A DNA stretch of 64,000 bases from Rhizobium laguerreae. Lineage in GTDB: Bacteria; Pseudomonadota; Alphaproteobacteria; Rhizobiales; Rhizobiaceae. Of the stretch, positions 17,766-28,240 are shown piece by piece. Each line of letters starts with the position of its first letter. Position 1 is the first letter of the stretch. The stretch is taken from contig NZ_MRDM01000010.1 of assembly GCF_002008165.1 (NCBI RefSeq), positions 120,541-184,540 on the forward strand, in the 5' to 3' direction. The notes under the pieces are model-generated. The model was not told the DNA's origin and did no database searches. It worked only from the letters and a program-made list of their open reading frames with translations. The position numbers and the translations under genes are program-made.

Positions 17766-17791
17766 AAAAAAAGCGGGCATAGCCCGCTTTT
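17766..17791 (-). terminator. Rho-independent terminator facing the AEC gene, with no obvious gene before it
   Basis: On the minus strand AAAGCGGGC-TAT-GCCCGCTTT runs into seven T residues; on the plus strand the T-run is only four. A minus-strand transcript should end here, about 100 bp before the AEC start codon, yet no recognisable minus-strand gene lies in 17792-18082. Confidence 0.8.
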
Positions 17792-17940
17792 CCGCTCCGG
17801 TCTTGCCGGAAACCCGGATCACGAAGCTGCCAGTTCATCCGTGGTCAGCATCGCGCCGGTAAGATCGAAGGGGTCATCCCTCGTGCGCCCGGCTGCAACT
17901 GGAAGCTGCTCATGCCGGTCTTCTTGCGAGTATTTCTAGA
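17792..17940 (-). ncRNA. Candidate small RNA or very small gene (element A)
   Basis: Minus-strand stretch that ends at the strong terminator 17766-17791 and contains TGACCACGGATGAACTGGCA (17828-17847 on the plus-strand numbering). The same 20 bases occur at 32489-32508, again shortly before a terminator. In one frame it ends MLTTDELAAS-stop (ATG at 17852), without a good ribosome site. No known RNA family recognised. The upstream end is arbitrary. Confidence 0.35.
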
Positions 17941-18082
17941 TATTGAAAATGACAGGGACATGACGAATAGGCGGCACTTTTGCGAAGAAATAGACAGGCC
18001 ATCCACCATTTATCCTTCCAAACCGCGGAAATTTCGCTAAGACCAAACCCCGGCTATCACAAACTCCGGGACCCCTCATTTC

Positions 18083-19075
18083 ATGACAAGATTCGATGTT
18101 CTGACAGTCGGCAACGCAATCGTGGATATCATTGCCCGTTGCGACGACCAGTTCCTCATTGACAACCAGATCACCAAAGCGGCGATGAACCTTATCGATG
18201 CCGAACGCGCCGAACTCTTGTATTCGCGCATGGGACCGGCGCTCGAAGCTTCCGGCGGCAGCGCCGGCAACACGGCGGCGGGCGTGGCGAGCCTTGGCGG
18301 CAAGGCTGCCTATTTCGGCAATGTCGCCCAAGATCAGCTCGGTGACATCTTCACACACGACATCCGCGCCCAGGGCGTCCACTACGAGACCCGGCCGAAG
18401 GGCACCTTCCCGCCGACGGCGCGTTCGATGATCTTCGTCACCGAGGACGGCGAGCGTTCGATGAACACCTATCTCGGCGCCTGCGTCGAGCTCGGCCCGG
18501 AAGACGTCGAGACCGACGTCGTGGCTGACGCCAAGGTTACCTATTTCGAAGGTTATCTCTGGGATCCGCCACGCGCCAAGGAAGCGATCCTCGATTGTGC
18601 CCGCATCGCCCATGAAAACGGCCGCGAAATGTCGATGACGCTGTCCGACAGCTTCTGTGTCGACCGTTATCGCGGCGAATTCCTCGATCTGATGCGCACC
18701 GGCAAGGTCGATATCGTCTTCGCCAATCGCCAGGAAGCGCTGTCGCTCTACGAGACCGACGATTTCGAGGAGGCGCTGAACAGGATCGCCGCCGATTGCA
18801 AGATCGCCGCCGTGACGATGAGCGAGGATGGCGCCGTCATCCTGAAGGGCCGCGAGCGTTTTTACGTCGATGCGATCCGGATCAAGGAAGTGGTCGATAC
18901 GACCGGTGCCGGCGATCTGTTCGCCTCCGGCTTCCTCTATGGCTACACGCAGGGACGTTCTTTGGAGGATTGCGGCAAGCTCGGTTGCCTGGCCGCCGGC
19001 ATCGTCATCCAGCAGATCGGCCCGCGCCCGATGACCTCGCTTTCCGAGGCCGCCAAACGGGCAGGGCTTATTTGA
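18083..19075 (+). CDS. Adenosine kinase (PfkB family)
   Basis: 330 residues. PfkB signatures are complete: GGSAGNTAAGVASLGGKAAY near residue 60 and the anion-hole and catalytic motif DTTGAGDLFASGFLYG near 275, with the catalytic aspartate. The sequence is very close, from memory, to the structurally studied R. etli adenosine kinase of the same length. It phosphorylates adenosine (or related nucleosides) to AMP in purine salvage. It stands alone on the plus strand; its last eight bases overlap the convergent SH3 gene. Confidence 0.93.
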   Translation: MTRFDVLTVGNAIVDIIARCDDQFLIDNQITKAAMNLIDAERAELLYSRMGPALEASGGSAGNTAAGVASLGGKAAYFGNVAQDQLGDIFTHDIRAQGVHYETRPKGTFPPTARSMIFVTEDGERSMNTYLGACVELGPEDVETDVVADAKVTYFEGYLWDPPRAKEAILDCARIAHENGREMSMTLSDSFCVDRYRGEFLDLMRTGKVDIVFANRQEALSLYETDDFEEALNRIAADCKIAAVTMSEDGAVILKGRERFYVDAIRIKEVVDTTGAGDLFASGFLYGYTQGRSLEDCGKLGCLAAGIVIQQIGPRPMTSLSEAAKRAGLI

Positions 19076-19607
19076 AGGCTTCGCCGGGATAGGCGCCCCA
19101 TATCTCCGACTGCGCCACCCAGCCCGAGGCGCCGTCGGTTTCGGCGCGGCACCAGTCGCCGTTGCATTCGCCAATGGTGATCATCACGCCGGGTTCGAGC
19201 TTGGCGACGATCGAGGCGGAGGGCTGCGCCTCGCGGCGCAGATTGACATAAATGCCCTTGCCCTTGGTCTTCATCCACGGGGCGGCAATTGCCGCGCGCT
19301 GACCTGACAGCAGCGACTGGTTGACCCAGCCTTCGGTGCCGTCGGCATCGCGGATGCGGCGCCAATTGTCGTATTCCTGGATGATTTCCACCGGCAGGCC
19401 GGATTTCAGGTACATCCAAGACACGGCGTAATCCGTTCCCGGACCGATGCGCAGGTTGACGCGCTTGGATTTCAGCGTGACGAAACGCGGCAATGGCAGT
19501 CCGCTTGGCCCTTTGGCCGCCTGCGCATGGGCGAACTCGACGCTTCCCATGGATGCAGCCAGAGCGATGGCAAGGGCGAGGCAGGACTTCAGGACTTTGC
19601 TGCGCAT
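19068..19607 (-). CDS. Secreted SH3-domain protein
   Basis: 179 residues. A signal peptide (LALAIALAASMGSVEFAHA, cleavage near residue 28) is followed by two bacterial SH3 (SH3_4-like) modules: KSKRVNLRIGPGTDYAVSWM with GTEGWVNQSLLSG, and GKGIYVNLRREAQPSASIVA with ASGWVAQSEIWG. Such periplasmic domains usually bind peptidoglycan or cell-wall peptides. Widely kept in Rhizobiales with no defined role. It overlaps the end of the adenosine kinase gene tail to tail. Confidence 0.88.
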   Translation of the reverse strand: MRSKVLKSCLALAIALAASMGSVEFAHAQAAKGPSGLPLPRFVTLKSKRVNLRIGPGTDYAVSWMYLKSGLPVEIIQEYDNWRRIRDADGTEGWVNQSLLSGQRAAIAAPWMKTKGKGIYVNLRREAQPSASIVAKLEPGVMITIGECNGDWCRAETDGASGWVAQSEIWGAYPGEAFK

Positions 19608-19792
19608 CGAAGTTTCCGTTTGCTCGAATTCGCGGGCAGGCCCGGCCTGCTCGCGCTCCGGGCTCTGACATTCCCCGGCTGCACCACGAGTTTTGTTTGT
19701 CTTCGCGTGCGGGTCTGGTAGAAAATGCCCGGAATGGGAAAATTATCACCCCTCTTGGTTAAAGACCTCTGAACAAGGCACCACAGGCAGCC

Positions 19793-20794
19793 ATGACAGC
19801 GAAGAAAAAACCGAAGGTCTACATCACCCGCAAGCTGCCGGATGCCGTCGAAACCCGCATGCGCGAACTCTTCGACGCTGAGCTGAACATCGACGACGCG
19901 CCGCGCTCCGTTCCCGAGCTGATCGCCGCGGTCAAGACCGCCGATGTGCTGGTGCCGACCGTCACCGATCGCATCGACGCGGCGCTGATCGAACAGGCGG
20001 GACCGCAGATGAAGCTGATTGCGAGCTTCTCCAACGGCACCGATCACATCGACGTCGAGGCGGCGGCGCGCAAGGGCATCACCGTCACCAACACGCCGAA
20101 CGTCCTGACCGAAGACACTGCCGATATGACCATGGCGCTGATTCTTGCCGTTCCGAGACGGCTCGGCGAAGGTGCGCGCGTGCTGACCGACAAGCCCGGC
20201 GAATGGGCAGGCTGGTCTCCGACCTGGATGCTCGGCCGGCGCATTCATGGCAAGCGAATCGGCATCGTCGGCATGGGCCGCATCGGCACGGCGGTGGCCC
20301 GCCGCGCCAAGGCTTTCGGCCTGTCGATCCACTACCACAACCGCAAGCGCGTCAATCCGGCCGTTGAGGACGAGCTGGAGGCGACCTATTGGGAAAGCCT
20401 CGACCAGATGCTCGCCCGCGTCGACATCGTTTCGGTCAATTGTCCGTCGACGCCGGCGACCTTCCACCTGATCTCGGCCCGCCGTCTGGCACTGCTGCAG
20501 CCGACGGCCTATCTCGTCAACACCGCGCGCGGCGACGTGGTCGATGAAGCTGCGCTGATCAAATGCCTGAGGGAGGGCCGGATTGCCGGTGCCGGCCTCG
20601 ACGTCTTCGAAAATGAGCCTGCCGTCAACCCGAGGCTCATCAAGCTCGCCAATGAGGGCAAGGTCGTGCTGCTGCCGCATATGAGTTCGGCGACGATCGA
20701 AGGCCGCGTCGACATGGGCGACAAGGTCATCATCAACATCCGCACCTTCATCGACGGCCATAGACCGCCGAATCGGGTACTGCCGGGTCGTTAA
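19793..20794 (+). CDS. D-2-hydroxyacid dehydrogenase (glyoxylate/hydroxypyruvate reductase type)
   Basis: 333 residues with all catalytic features of the family: NAD(P)-binding GMGRIGTAVARRAKAFG (about 157-173), the active-site arginine in NTARGDVVDEAAL, the glutamate in LDVFENEPAVNP and the histidine in LLPHMSSAT. Closest in character to GhrB/GyaR-like reductases, which reduce glyoxylate and hydroxypyruvate; exact substrate unproven. Single gene, divergent from the SH3 gene and ending 13 bases from the convergent GNAT gene. Confidence 0.9.
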   Translation: MTAKKKPKVYITRKLPDAVETRMRELFDAELNIDDAPRSVPELIAAVKTADVLVPTVTDRIDAALIEQAGPQMKLIASFSNGTDHIDVEAAARKGITVTNTPNVLTEDTADMTMALILAVPRRLGEGARVLTDKPGEWAGWSPTWMLGRRIHGKRIGIVGMGRIGTAVARRAKAFGLSIHYHNRKRVNPAVEDELEATYWESLDQMLARVDIVSVNCPSTPATFHLISARRLALLQPTAYLVNTARGDVVDEAALIKCLREGRIAGAGLDVFENEPAVNPRLIKLANEGKVVLLPHMSSATIEGRVDMGDKVIINIRTFIDGHRPPNRVLPGR

Positions 20795-20807
20795 AGAACG
20801 CTGTAAA

Positions 20808-21296
20808 TCAGGCGACGCAGATCGGAGGAGCAAGGACCTTGCGCATCTCGACGAATGTCGTCCTGGCAAAGCCGGGATGCGCCTTTTCGGCGGTTCTGGA
20901 AAATCCCCAGGCGGCAAAGACGGCGTGATTGTCGGTGAGTTCGATGCGCGTTTCCAGCCGCAAGGCGGGAAGACCGAGCGCCGCAGCGGTCTCCTCGGCA
21001 ATCCTCAGCAGCCGCTTGCCGAGGCCCCTGCCTTGTACCTCAGGCAGGACGGCGAGCTTGCCGACATACAGACAATCGGCCTCTGGCCGCAGGAAGAGGC
21101 AGCCGACCAGCTTTTCGCCGTCGATGGCGACATGGCCGATCTCGGTCCCGGCCTTTTCGGCCAGTGATGCCGTCGTCAGCTTGAGCGCCGAAGATGGCGG
21201 GTCGATCCTGCCATTCATGGCGGCGAAGGCGGAAAGGATCAGCGCCAGCAGTTCATCCCAGCGCGTGAAAGTCTGATCAAGCGGAACAATCCTCAT
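20808..21296 (-). CDS. GNAT-family N-acetyltransferase
   Basis: 162 residues. The acetyl-CoA motif VLPEVQGRGLGKRLLRIAEE (about 86-105) is followed by RLETRIELTDNHAVFAAWGF, a complete GNAT core. The start overlaps the moeB stop by four bases, so it is the third gene of a recF-moeB-GNAT unit. Substrate unknown. Length is normal. Confidence 0.88.
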   Translation of the reverse strand: MRIVPLDQTFTRWDELLALILSAFAAMNGRIDPPSSALKLTTASLAEKAGTEIGHVAIDGEKLVGCLFLRPEADCLYVGKLAVLPEVQGRGLGKRLLRIAEETAAALGLPALRLETRIELTDNHAVFAAWGFSRTAEKAHPGFARTTFVEMRKVLAPPICVA

Positions 21297-22117
21297 CCCA
21301 CCTGTCTCTCTGTTGTACGGCGTCGTTTGTAGCGGATGGTGTCGAAGCGGGCCGAGAGCGCGTCGTAGAGCAGCAACCGTCCGACCAGTGGTTCGCCAGT
21401 GCCAGTGACGAGCTTGATCGCCTCCATCGCCATCATCGTGCCGATGACGCCGGTCAGCGCGCCGATGATGCCGGCCTCGGCGCAGGCGGGAATCAGCCCC
21501 GCTGGCGGCGCTTCCGGAAACAGGTCGCGATATCTGGGGTTGGACGTTCCATCCTCAGCCGTCTCATAGGGCTTGAGAACTGTCAGCGAGCCGTCGAACC
21601 GCCCGACGGCGCCGCTGACGAGCGGGATGCGCGCTTCTTCCGCCGCATCGGCGGCGGCATAACGCGTGTCGAAATTGTCGGAGCCGTCGATCAGCAGGTC
21701 GAAGCCGGAGAGCTGACGGCGGGCGGCCTCCGGGGAAAAGCGTTCCTCGAAGCGGATCAGTCGGACATGCGGATTGAGCTTGGCGATGGCGAAGGCGGCA
21801 CTCTCCGTCTTCAATTCGCCGATCGTGCCGGAATCATGGATCACCTGGCGCTGCAGGTTCGACAACGACACCCGGTCGTCGTCGACGATACCGAGCGTGC
21901 CGATACCGGCTGCGGCCAGATATTGCAGGACCGGCGCACCGAGGCCACCGGCGCCGATCACCAGCACGCGGGCGGCTTTCAGTTTCTGCTGGCCGGCGCC
22001 GCCGATCTCGGGCAGCAGGATGTGGCGGTGATAGCGCGCGATTTCTTCCGGGCTGAGCGGTTCCATGGCGCCGATGTTATCATGACGCCCGACGCCGGGA
22101 AAAGCCGCCTCGGTCAT
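21293..22117 (-). CDS. MoeB/ThiF-family E1-like adenylyltransferase without zinc cysteines
   Basis: 274 residues, starting ATGA over the recF stop with AAGGG seven bases upstream. The nucleotide motif VLVIGAGGLGAPVLQYLAAA, DDDRVSLSNLQRQVIH and DGSDNFDTRYAAAD are all present, as is the cysteine segment PACAEAGIIGALTGVIGTM. The two CxxC zinc pairs of MoeB are absent: the first site reads NPRYRDLFPE instead of CxxCLFPE and the C-terminal pair is missing. It should adenylate the C terminus of a ubiquitin-like sulfur carrier such as MoaD or ThiS; which one is open. Confidence 0.88.
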   Translation of the reverse strand: MTEAAFPGVGRHDNIGAMEPLSPEEIARYHRHILLPEIGGAGQQKLKAARVLVIGAGGLGAPVLQYLAAAGIGTLGIVDDDRVSLSNLQRQVIHDSGTIGELKTESAAFAIAKLNPHVRLIRFEERFSPEAARRQLSGFDLLIDGSDNFDTRYAAADAAEEARIPLVSGAVGRFDGSLTVLKPYETAEDGTSNPRYRDLFPEAPPAGLIPACAEAGIIGALTGVIGTMMAMEAIKLVTGTGEPLVGRLLLYDALSARFDTIRYKRRRTTERQVG

Positions 22118-23238
22118 TCGAACACCCTTCCGTCGGCCACCGTGAAAAACTGCGCCCTGTCGCCGAGTGCCGAAAACATCGCGCGATCCGTTCCGGTCAT
22201 GAAGGCCTGGCCGCCGAGCCCGTCGATAAGGTCGAACAACGCGGCGCGGCGGCCCTCGTCGAGATGGGCTGCGATCTCGTCGAGCAGCAGGATCGGCGCA
22301 TGGCCGGTGAGATTACCGACGAGCCGGGCATGCGCAAGCACCAGACCGACAAGCAGCGCTTTCTGCTCGCCGGTGGAGCAACGCTCCGCCTCCATCGCCT
22401 TTTCGCGGTGATGCACGATGAGATCGGCCCGGTGCGGCCCCTCAAGCGTGCGCCCTGCGCCGGCATCGCGGTAGCGGCTCTCCGCCAGCATCGCCGCGTA
22501 GTCGTCCTCAAGGTCGACCGAGGGGCTCGAGAACTGACCGTCCATGAAGCCCGAAAGCTGCAGCGATGCCGAAGGGAAGGGCGAGCTTTCGCGGGTTTCC
22601 TCGATCAACCGGGTAAGCAGGCCGAGCATCTCCTGCCGGGCGAGCGCCATGGCGATGCCGAGGCTTGCCATCTGCTCCTCGATGCCGGCAAGCCAGGAGG
22701 GATCGAAGCGCCCTTCATCCAGCAATTTGTTGCGGCTGCGCATGGCGCGCTCGAAATCGCTGGCGCGGCGGCCATGAGCGGGATCGAGCGACAGCACCAG
22801 CCGGTCAAGAAAGCGCCGCCGGTCGGAAGAGGCGCCGGTAAAGAGGCCGTCCATCGCCGGTGTCAGCCAGAGAAGGCGCAGATGGTCGGTCAGTTCGTCG
22901 GCAGTCTTTGCCGTCGTGCCATTGATGCGCAGCCTGCGGGCGGTGGTCTCCTCGCCCGTTTCGATGCCGGTGCCGATCTCGACGTCGCCCTCCATGCCGT
23001 CGAGCGCGGCGAAGACCGAAAAGCCGCCGGCCGCGCCGACGCGGGTAATGTCGCCATAAGCCGCACGGCGCAGACCGCGGCCGGGCGAAAGCAACGAGAC
23101 GGCCTCCATGAGATTGGTCTTGCCGGCACCGTTGTCTCCCGTCAGCACGGCATGCCGACCATCAAGGGTAAGGGCCGCCGCCACATAGTTGCGGAAGTCT
23201 GTCAGTTTCAGACGGGAAAGAGAAACTTTGTGCGGCAT
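22114..23238 (-). CDS. recF: DNA replication and repair protein RecF
   Basis: 374 residues. N-terminal LTDFRNYVAAALTLDGRHAV and Walker A GDNGAGKTNLMEAVSLL; the signature GRTLEGPHRADL and Walker B ILLLDEIAAHLDEGRR near the C terminus complete the SMC-like ATPase. RecF marks gap edges and with RecO and RecR loads RecA; recR is 14 kb away in this window. It heads a three-gene unit with moeB and an acetyltransferase, with four-base overlaps. Confidence 0.97.
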   Translation of the reverse strand: MPHKVSLSRLKLTDFRNYVAAALTLDGRHAVLTGDNGAGKTNLMEAVSLLSPGRGLRRAAYGDITRVGAAGGFSVFAALDGMEGDVEIGTGIETGEETTARRLRINGTTAKTADELTDHLRLLWLTPAMDGLFTGASSDRRRFLDRLVLSLDPAHGRRASDFERAMRSRNKLLDEGRFDPSWLAGIEEQMASLGIAMALARQEMLGLLTRLIEETRESSPFPSASLQLSGFMDGQFSSPSVDLEDDYAAMLAESRYRDAGAGRTLEGPHRADLIVHHREKAMEAERCSTGEQKALLVGLVLAHARLVGNLTGHAPILLLDEIAAHLDEGRRAALFDLIDGLGGQAFMTGTDRAMFSALGDRAQFFTVADGRVFE

Positions 23239-23652
23239 CGAATGTCCGGAATCGTAAAGCGTGACAGCTAAGCCGAAGCGGCGCTGATGGCAAGGCTGGC
23301 AGCTTTTTGGCCGCGGGGACGTGTACCGCCGCTGCTGCCGAACGTCAGGACGCGGCGGCTGGCGCCACGCAGGACATATATTTCAGATGATCCCGTGACA
23401 GAAGCCCTTGTGTCCGACATCCTCCCGATGGAACAGCAGCCATGGCACTTTCGAAATTCGGTTAAAAATACAACCATCCGAGATGCCTGACATCGCCAGA
23501 CCGATCCTGTCGACAGTCATTGCCAATGTCTTCCAGCGCCGGATATTCAAGGTTTGCCGCCATCCTCCAAGGCTACTGACGTAACGTAAAGCCCAAAAAA
23601 AGTTGGTTGAATTTTGCAACTGTTGGGTTGAGTTATCCGGCGCAAACGATAT
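23239..23652. other. Intergenic region without recognised features
   Basis: About 410 bp between the divergent recF and the Cro/C1-type regulator. Short frames exist on both strands but none has a convincing ribosome site or familiar motif. It presumably carries the recF promoter. The only clear structure is the palindrome at its right end, listed separately. Confidence 0.5.
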
Positions 23653-23654
23653 GG

Positions 23655-23669
23655 TAAACGGACCGTTTA
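23655..23669. promoter_or_regulatory. Palindrome before the Cro/C1 regulator (possible self-operator)
   Basis: TAAACGG-A-CCGTTTA, a perfect 7-1-7 inverted repeat ending 19 bases before the GTG start at 23689. Position suits repression by the gene's own product. Confidence 0.5.
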
Positions 23670-23688
23670 TGTATAAGAGAGTGATGAA

Positions 23689-24054
23689 GTGCCAGATCCG
23701 GTTGATATTATCGTCGGTCGCAACGTCAGACAGTTTCGCGCCCTTCGCCGTGTTTCTCAGCTCGAGCTTGGCGAAGCACTCGGACTGACTTTCCAGCAAA
23801 TCCAGAAATACGAGAAGGGGGCGAACCGCGTTTCCGCCAGCAAGCTGCATCAGATCGCGGTTTTTCTCGACGTCGAGATCTCCGCTCTCTTCGAGGGTGC
23901 CGGCATGTCGCCATTCGGCAGCCGTGTCGAACTCAGCCCCGACGCCTATGCGCTTGCGCTGAGCTACGACAAGCTGAACTCACCGGCAGGCAAGGAAGCG
24001 GTCAAGACCATCGTCACCCTCATGACGGGGGAAGCGGCCGAAACCACCGCCTGA
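23689..24054 (+). CDS. Cro/C1-type HTH transcriptional regulator (PraR-like)
   Basis: 121 residues from a GTG start ([20 protein letters not shown]), with AAGAGAG a few bases upstream. The helix-turn-helix spans about 12-66: [20 protein letters not shown] followed by [19 protein letters not shown]. This is the rhizobial PraR/SinR-like group ([14 protein letters not shown]). It is shorter than PraR itself and probably a paralogue; PraR controls surface attachment in R. leguminosarum. A palindrome at 23655-23669 may be its own operator. The target genes are unknown. Confidence 0.88.
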   Translation: MPDPVDIIVGRNVRQFRALRRVSQLELGEALGLTFQQIQKYEKGANRVSASKLHQIAVFLDVEISALFEGAGMSPFGSRVELSPDAYALALSYDKLNSPAGKEAVKTIVTLMTGEAAETTA

Positions 24055-24213
24055 TTCCACTGCAGCAATCACGGTTCCCACGGAAAGCACGACCTATTCA
24101 AGGTCTGGATGGCTTCCGGACGCCTGCGGGTGTGCAGCAATATTGGGAGGATGACTTGCATCAGAACAAAGACCGGAAGCAGACCGCCTGATTGAGGTTT
24201 GATGCCGCGCGCT

Positions 24214-24414
24214 TCAGTGAATCTCGCATTCGTGCAGCGCCATCAGCAGATCGTCCTGCGTCTGGTGGCCGGCATGATAGAGGTCGATCGCGATGCTGGC
24301 AATGGAAAGGCCTTGCTGGCTGCGAAGCTTGATGTTGCGCTCGGCGCACCATGTGTAGATGGCGCCGGCGAGAACGTCGACATCTTCGGACTGAGAGGAA
24401 AAGGCTGGCGCCAT
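24214..24414 (-). CDS. Small conserved-looking protein of unknown function
   Basis: 66 residues, starting at the ATG at 24414 (MAPAFSSQSEDVDVLAGAIY), with AAGGG eight bases upstream. The rest, TWCAERNIKLRSQQGLSIAS followed by IAIDLYHAGHQTQDDLLMAL, looks like a compact soluble helical protein with balanced composition, and is more convincing than a random frame. No family recognised. It stands alone; the repeat at 24441-24530 lies just upstream. Confidence 0.65.
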   Translation of the reverse strand: MAPAFSSQSEDVDVLAGAIYTWCAERNIKLRSQQGLSIASIAIDLYHAGHQTQDDLLMALHECEIH

Positions 24415-24440
24415 GGCTGATACCCTTGGTTTGTTTGTTC

Positions 24441-24535
24441 CCGCTAGCGCTAAGGACGCTCTATCACTTTGATTTGGTGCATGCCCCCGAAATCGATTCC
24501 GGCTCCCAGGGTCATGCACTGACGGCAGAGACTGA
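24441..24535. repeat. Dispersed palindromic repeat (AGCGC...GGACGCT type), variant copy
   Basis: AGCGCTAAGGACGCTCTATCACTTTGATTT followed by the inverted pair GTGCATGCCC / GGTCATGCAC around CGAAATCGATTCCG. Related copies are at 30646-30695, 31223-31328, 55905-56010 and 60184-60236. Confidence 0.5.
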
Positions 24536-24669
24536 ATTCATTTGGAAAACTTGCAAGCGGCATCATCTGGCTGCGTTAACGCAAGTCATCGTCCCGCCCG
24601 CCGCCGTATCGATCTGGGACAGATTCGCCGGCATGGACGGCGAATGTCGCAAATCGAGATTCCGGGAAC

Positions 24670-24700
24670 AAAAAAACCGGAGACGTTTCCGTCCCCGGCT
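24670..24700 (-). terminator. Rho-independent terminator of dnaKJ
   Basis: On the minus strand CCGGGGACG-GAAA-CGTCTCCGG (one G-U pair) followed by seven T residues, about 27 bases after the dnaJ stop. Confidence 0.9.
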
Positions 24701-24726
24701 TTCGTAATGGGCATGTCGATCGCGGC

Positions 24727-25854
24727 TCAGCCTTCGAAGAATTCCTTCATGCGGGCAAAGAAGCCCGTCGATTCGGGATTGTTCTCCTTGGAGGAAAGCT
24801 GCTCGAATTCCTGAAGCAGTTCGCGCTGGCGCTTGGTGAGCTTTTGCGGCGTCTCGATCTGGATCTGGATGTAGAGGTCGCCCGTCTGCACCGAACGCAG
24901 CACCGGCATGCCCTTGCCCTTGAGACGGAACTGTTTGCCGACCTGGGTGCCCTCGGGCACGGTGACGCGGGACTTGGTGCCGTCGAGCGTCGCCACGTCG
25001 AAGGTGCCGCCGAGTGCCGCCGTCGTCATCGAGATCGGAACGGCGCAATAGAGATCGGCTCCGTCGCGCTGGTAGAATTCATGCGGTTTGACGGACAGGA
25101 AGATATAGAGGTCGCCTGCCGGTCCGCCGCGGGCGCCGGCCTCGCCTTCGCCCTGCAGCCGGATGCGGGTGCCGTCCTCGATGCCGGCCGGGATATTGAC
25201 CGAGAGCGAACGCTCTTCCGTCACACGGCCCTGGCCGTGGCACTTCGGACACGGATCGGGAATGATCTGGCCGCGGCCGTGGCAGGTCGGGCAGGTCCGT
25301 TCGATCGAGAAGAAGCCCTGTGCCGCGCGCACGCGCCCCGTTCCCTGGCAGGTGCCGCAGTTCTTCGGCTGCGTGCCGGGTTTGGCGCCTGAACCCGAAC
25401 AGACGTCGCAGGTGATCGACGTCGGAACGCGGATCTGCGCCGTCTTGCCGGAGAAAGACTCCTCCAGCGTTATTTCCATGTTGTAGCGAAGATCGGCGCC
25501 GCGTTCGCGGCCGCCCGACGACCGCTGGCGCGCGCGCCCTCCACCCATCATCTCGCCGAAGATATCCTCGAAAATGTCGGAGAAACCGCCGCCGGCAAAT
25601 CCGCCGCCACCGCCGCCCATGCCGCCATGCTCGAAGGCCGCATGACCATACCGGTCATAGGCCGCCCGCTTCTGCGGGTCCTTGAGCATCTCGTAGGCTT
25701 CGTTGATTTCCTTGAACTTCCGTTCGGCGTCCTTGTCATCCGGGTTCTTGTCCGGATGGTATTTCATCGCCAGTTTGCGAAAGGCGCTCTTCAGCTCTTT
25801 CTCGTCCGCCGACTTGGCTACACCCAGAGTTTCGTAAAAGTCCGCTTTTGCCAT
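24727..25854 (-). CDS. dnaJ: Chaperone protein DnaJ
   Basis: 375 residues. J domain at 1-70 with the HPD motif ([10 protein letters not shown]), a Gly/Phe-rich linker ([20 protein letters not shown]), then four zinc repeats CxxCxGxG ([32 protein letters not shown]) and the peptide-binding C-terminal domains. It hands unfolded proteins to DnaK and stimulates its ATPase. It follows dnaK by 85 bp and shares the heat-shock promoter upstream of dnaK; a terminator follows. Confidence 0.98.
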   Translation of the reverse strand: MAKADFYETLGVAKSADEKELKSAFRKLAMKYHPDKNPDDKDAERKFKEINEAYEMLKDPQKRAAYDRYGHAAFEHGGMGGGGGGFAGGGFSDIFEDIFGEMMGGGRARQRSSGGRERGADLRYNMEITLEESFSGKTAQIRVPTSITCDVCSGSGAKPGTQPKNCGTCQGTGRVRAAQGFFSIERTCPTCHGRGQIIPDPCPKCHGQGRVTEERSLSVNIPAGIEDGTRIRLQGEGEAGARGGPAGDLYIFLSVKPHEFYQRDGADLYCAVPISMTTAALGGTFDVATLDGTKSRVTVPEGTQVGKQFRLKGKGMPVLRSVQTGDLYIQIQIETPQKLTKRQRELLQEFEQLSSKENNPESTGFFARMKEFFEG

Positions 25855-25939
25855 TAAGGATTAAACCCCGGAAATGGATTTCCGGCTGCCATGGTGAGCA
25901 GCCGGATCAGATGTTGAAGCATAACCACGCCGTCGCGGA

Positions 25940-27856
<1,917 letters not shown>

Positions 27857-27970
27857 GTCATTCTCTCCTTGAAGCAAGCTGTGGGAACCCCGAGAAGGCA
27901 TTTCCCTGACAGCCCCTTACGGGATGGGTCTACTTAAGATTACGCAATCGTGATTGCGGTGATGCGGCGT

Positions 27971-27999
27971 ATATAAGGAGCGGTTTTCTGGACTGCAAG
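27971..27999 (-). promoter_or_regulatory. RpoH (sigma-32) heat-shock promoter of dnaKJ
   Basis: Minus strand CTTG-N18-CTTATAT, an exact match to the alphaproteobacterial heat-shock consensus CTTG-N17/18-CYTATNT, about 115 bp before the dnaK start codon. Confidence 0.85.
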
Positions 28000-28100
28000 G
28001 CGAGAAATGGCCCGGAATCCAGCAAAACGAATGTGTTGCATTCAATTTTGACAGTAGCCGGGAAAGAGGTCGCCCTATGTCCGGAAACCGGGCGATTTCT

Positions 28101-28150
28101 GAAGCATGTCGCGCAAAACCGTGTAGCGTTTTTGCGACACCGACATGCGT
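28101..28150. repeat. Dispersed hairpin repeat, copy 2
   Basis: GCATGTCGCGCAAAACCGTG...TTTTTGCGACACCGACATGC: the ends pair over 9-11 bases. Same family as 13476-13532 and 40551-40601. It is followed by a GAGC-rich segment (28160-28215) that resembles the segment after the 40551 copy. Confidence 0.65.
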
Positions 28151-28240
28151 AAAACAAGGAGCTCAAGCGCGAGGCGCGAGTCCGAAAGATCATGGCGCGC
28201 TTTAGAGCATCGGGCGTGCGCCGGGCATGTAGCAAAGATC

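Noticed and set aside
17936-19174. Minus-strand open frame of about 410 codons opposite the adenosine kinase
   Set aside because: The kinase has all family motifs; the antisense frame has none.
24156-24191. Twelve-codon frame from TTG behind GGGAGG
   Set aside because: The ribosome site is good, but the peptide is too short to support and nothing else marks it as a gene.
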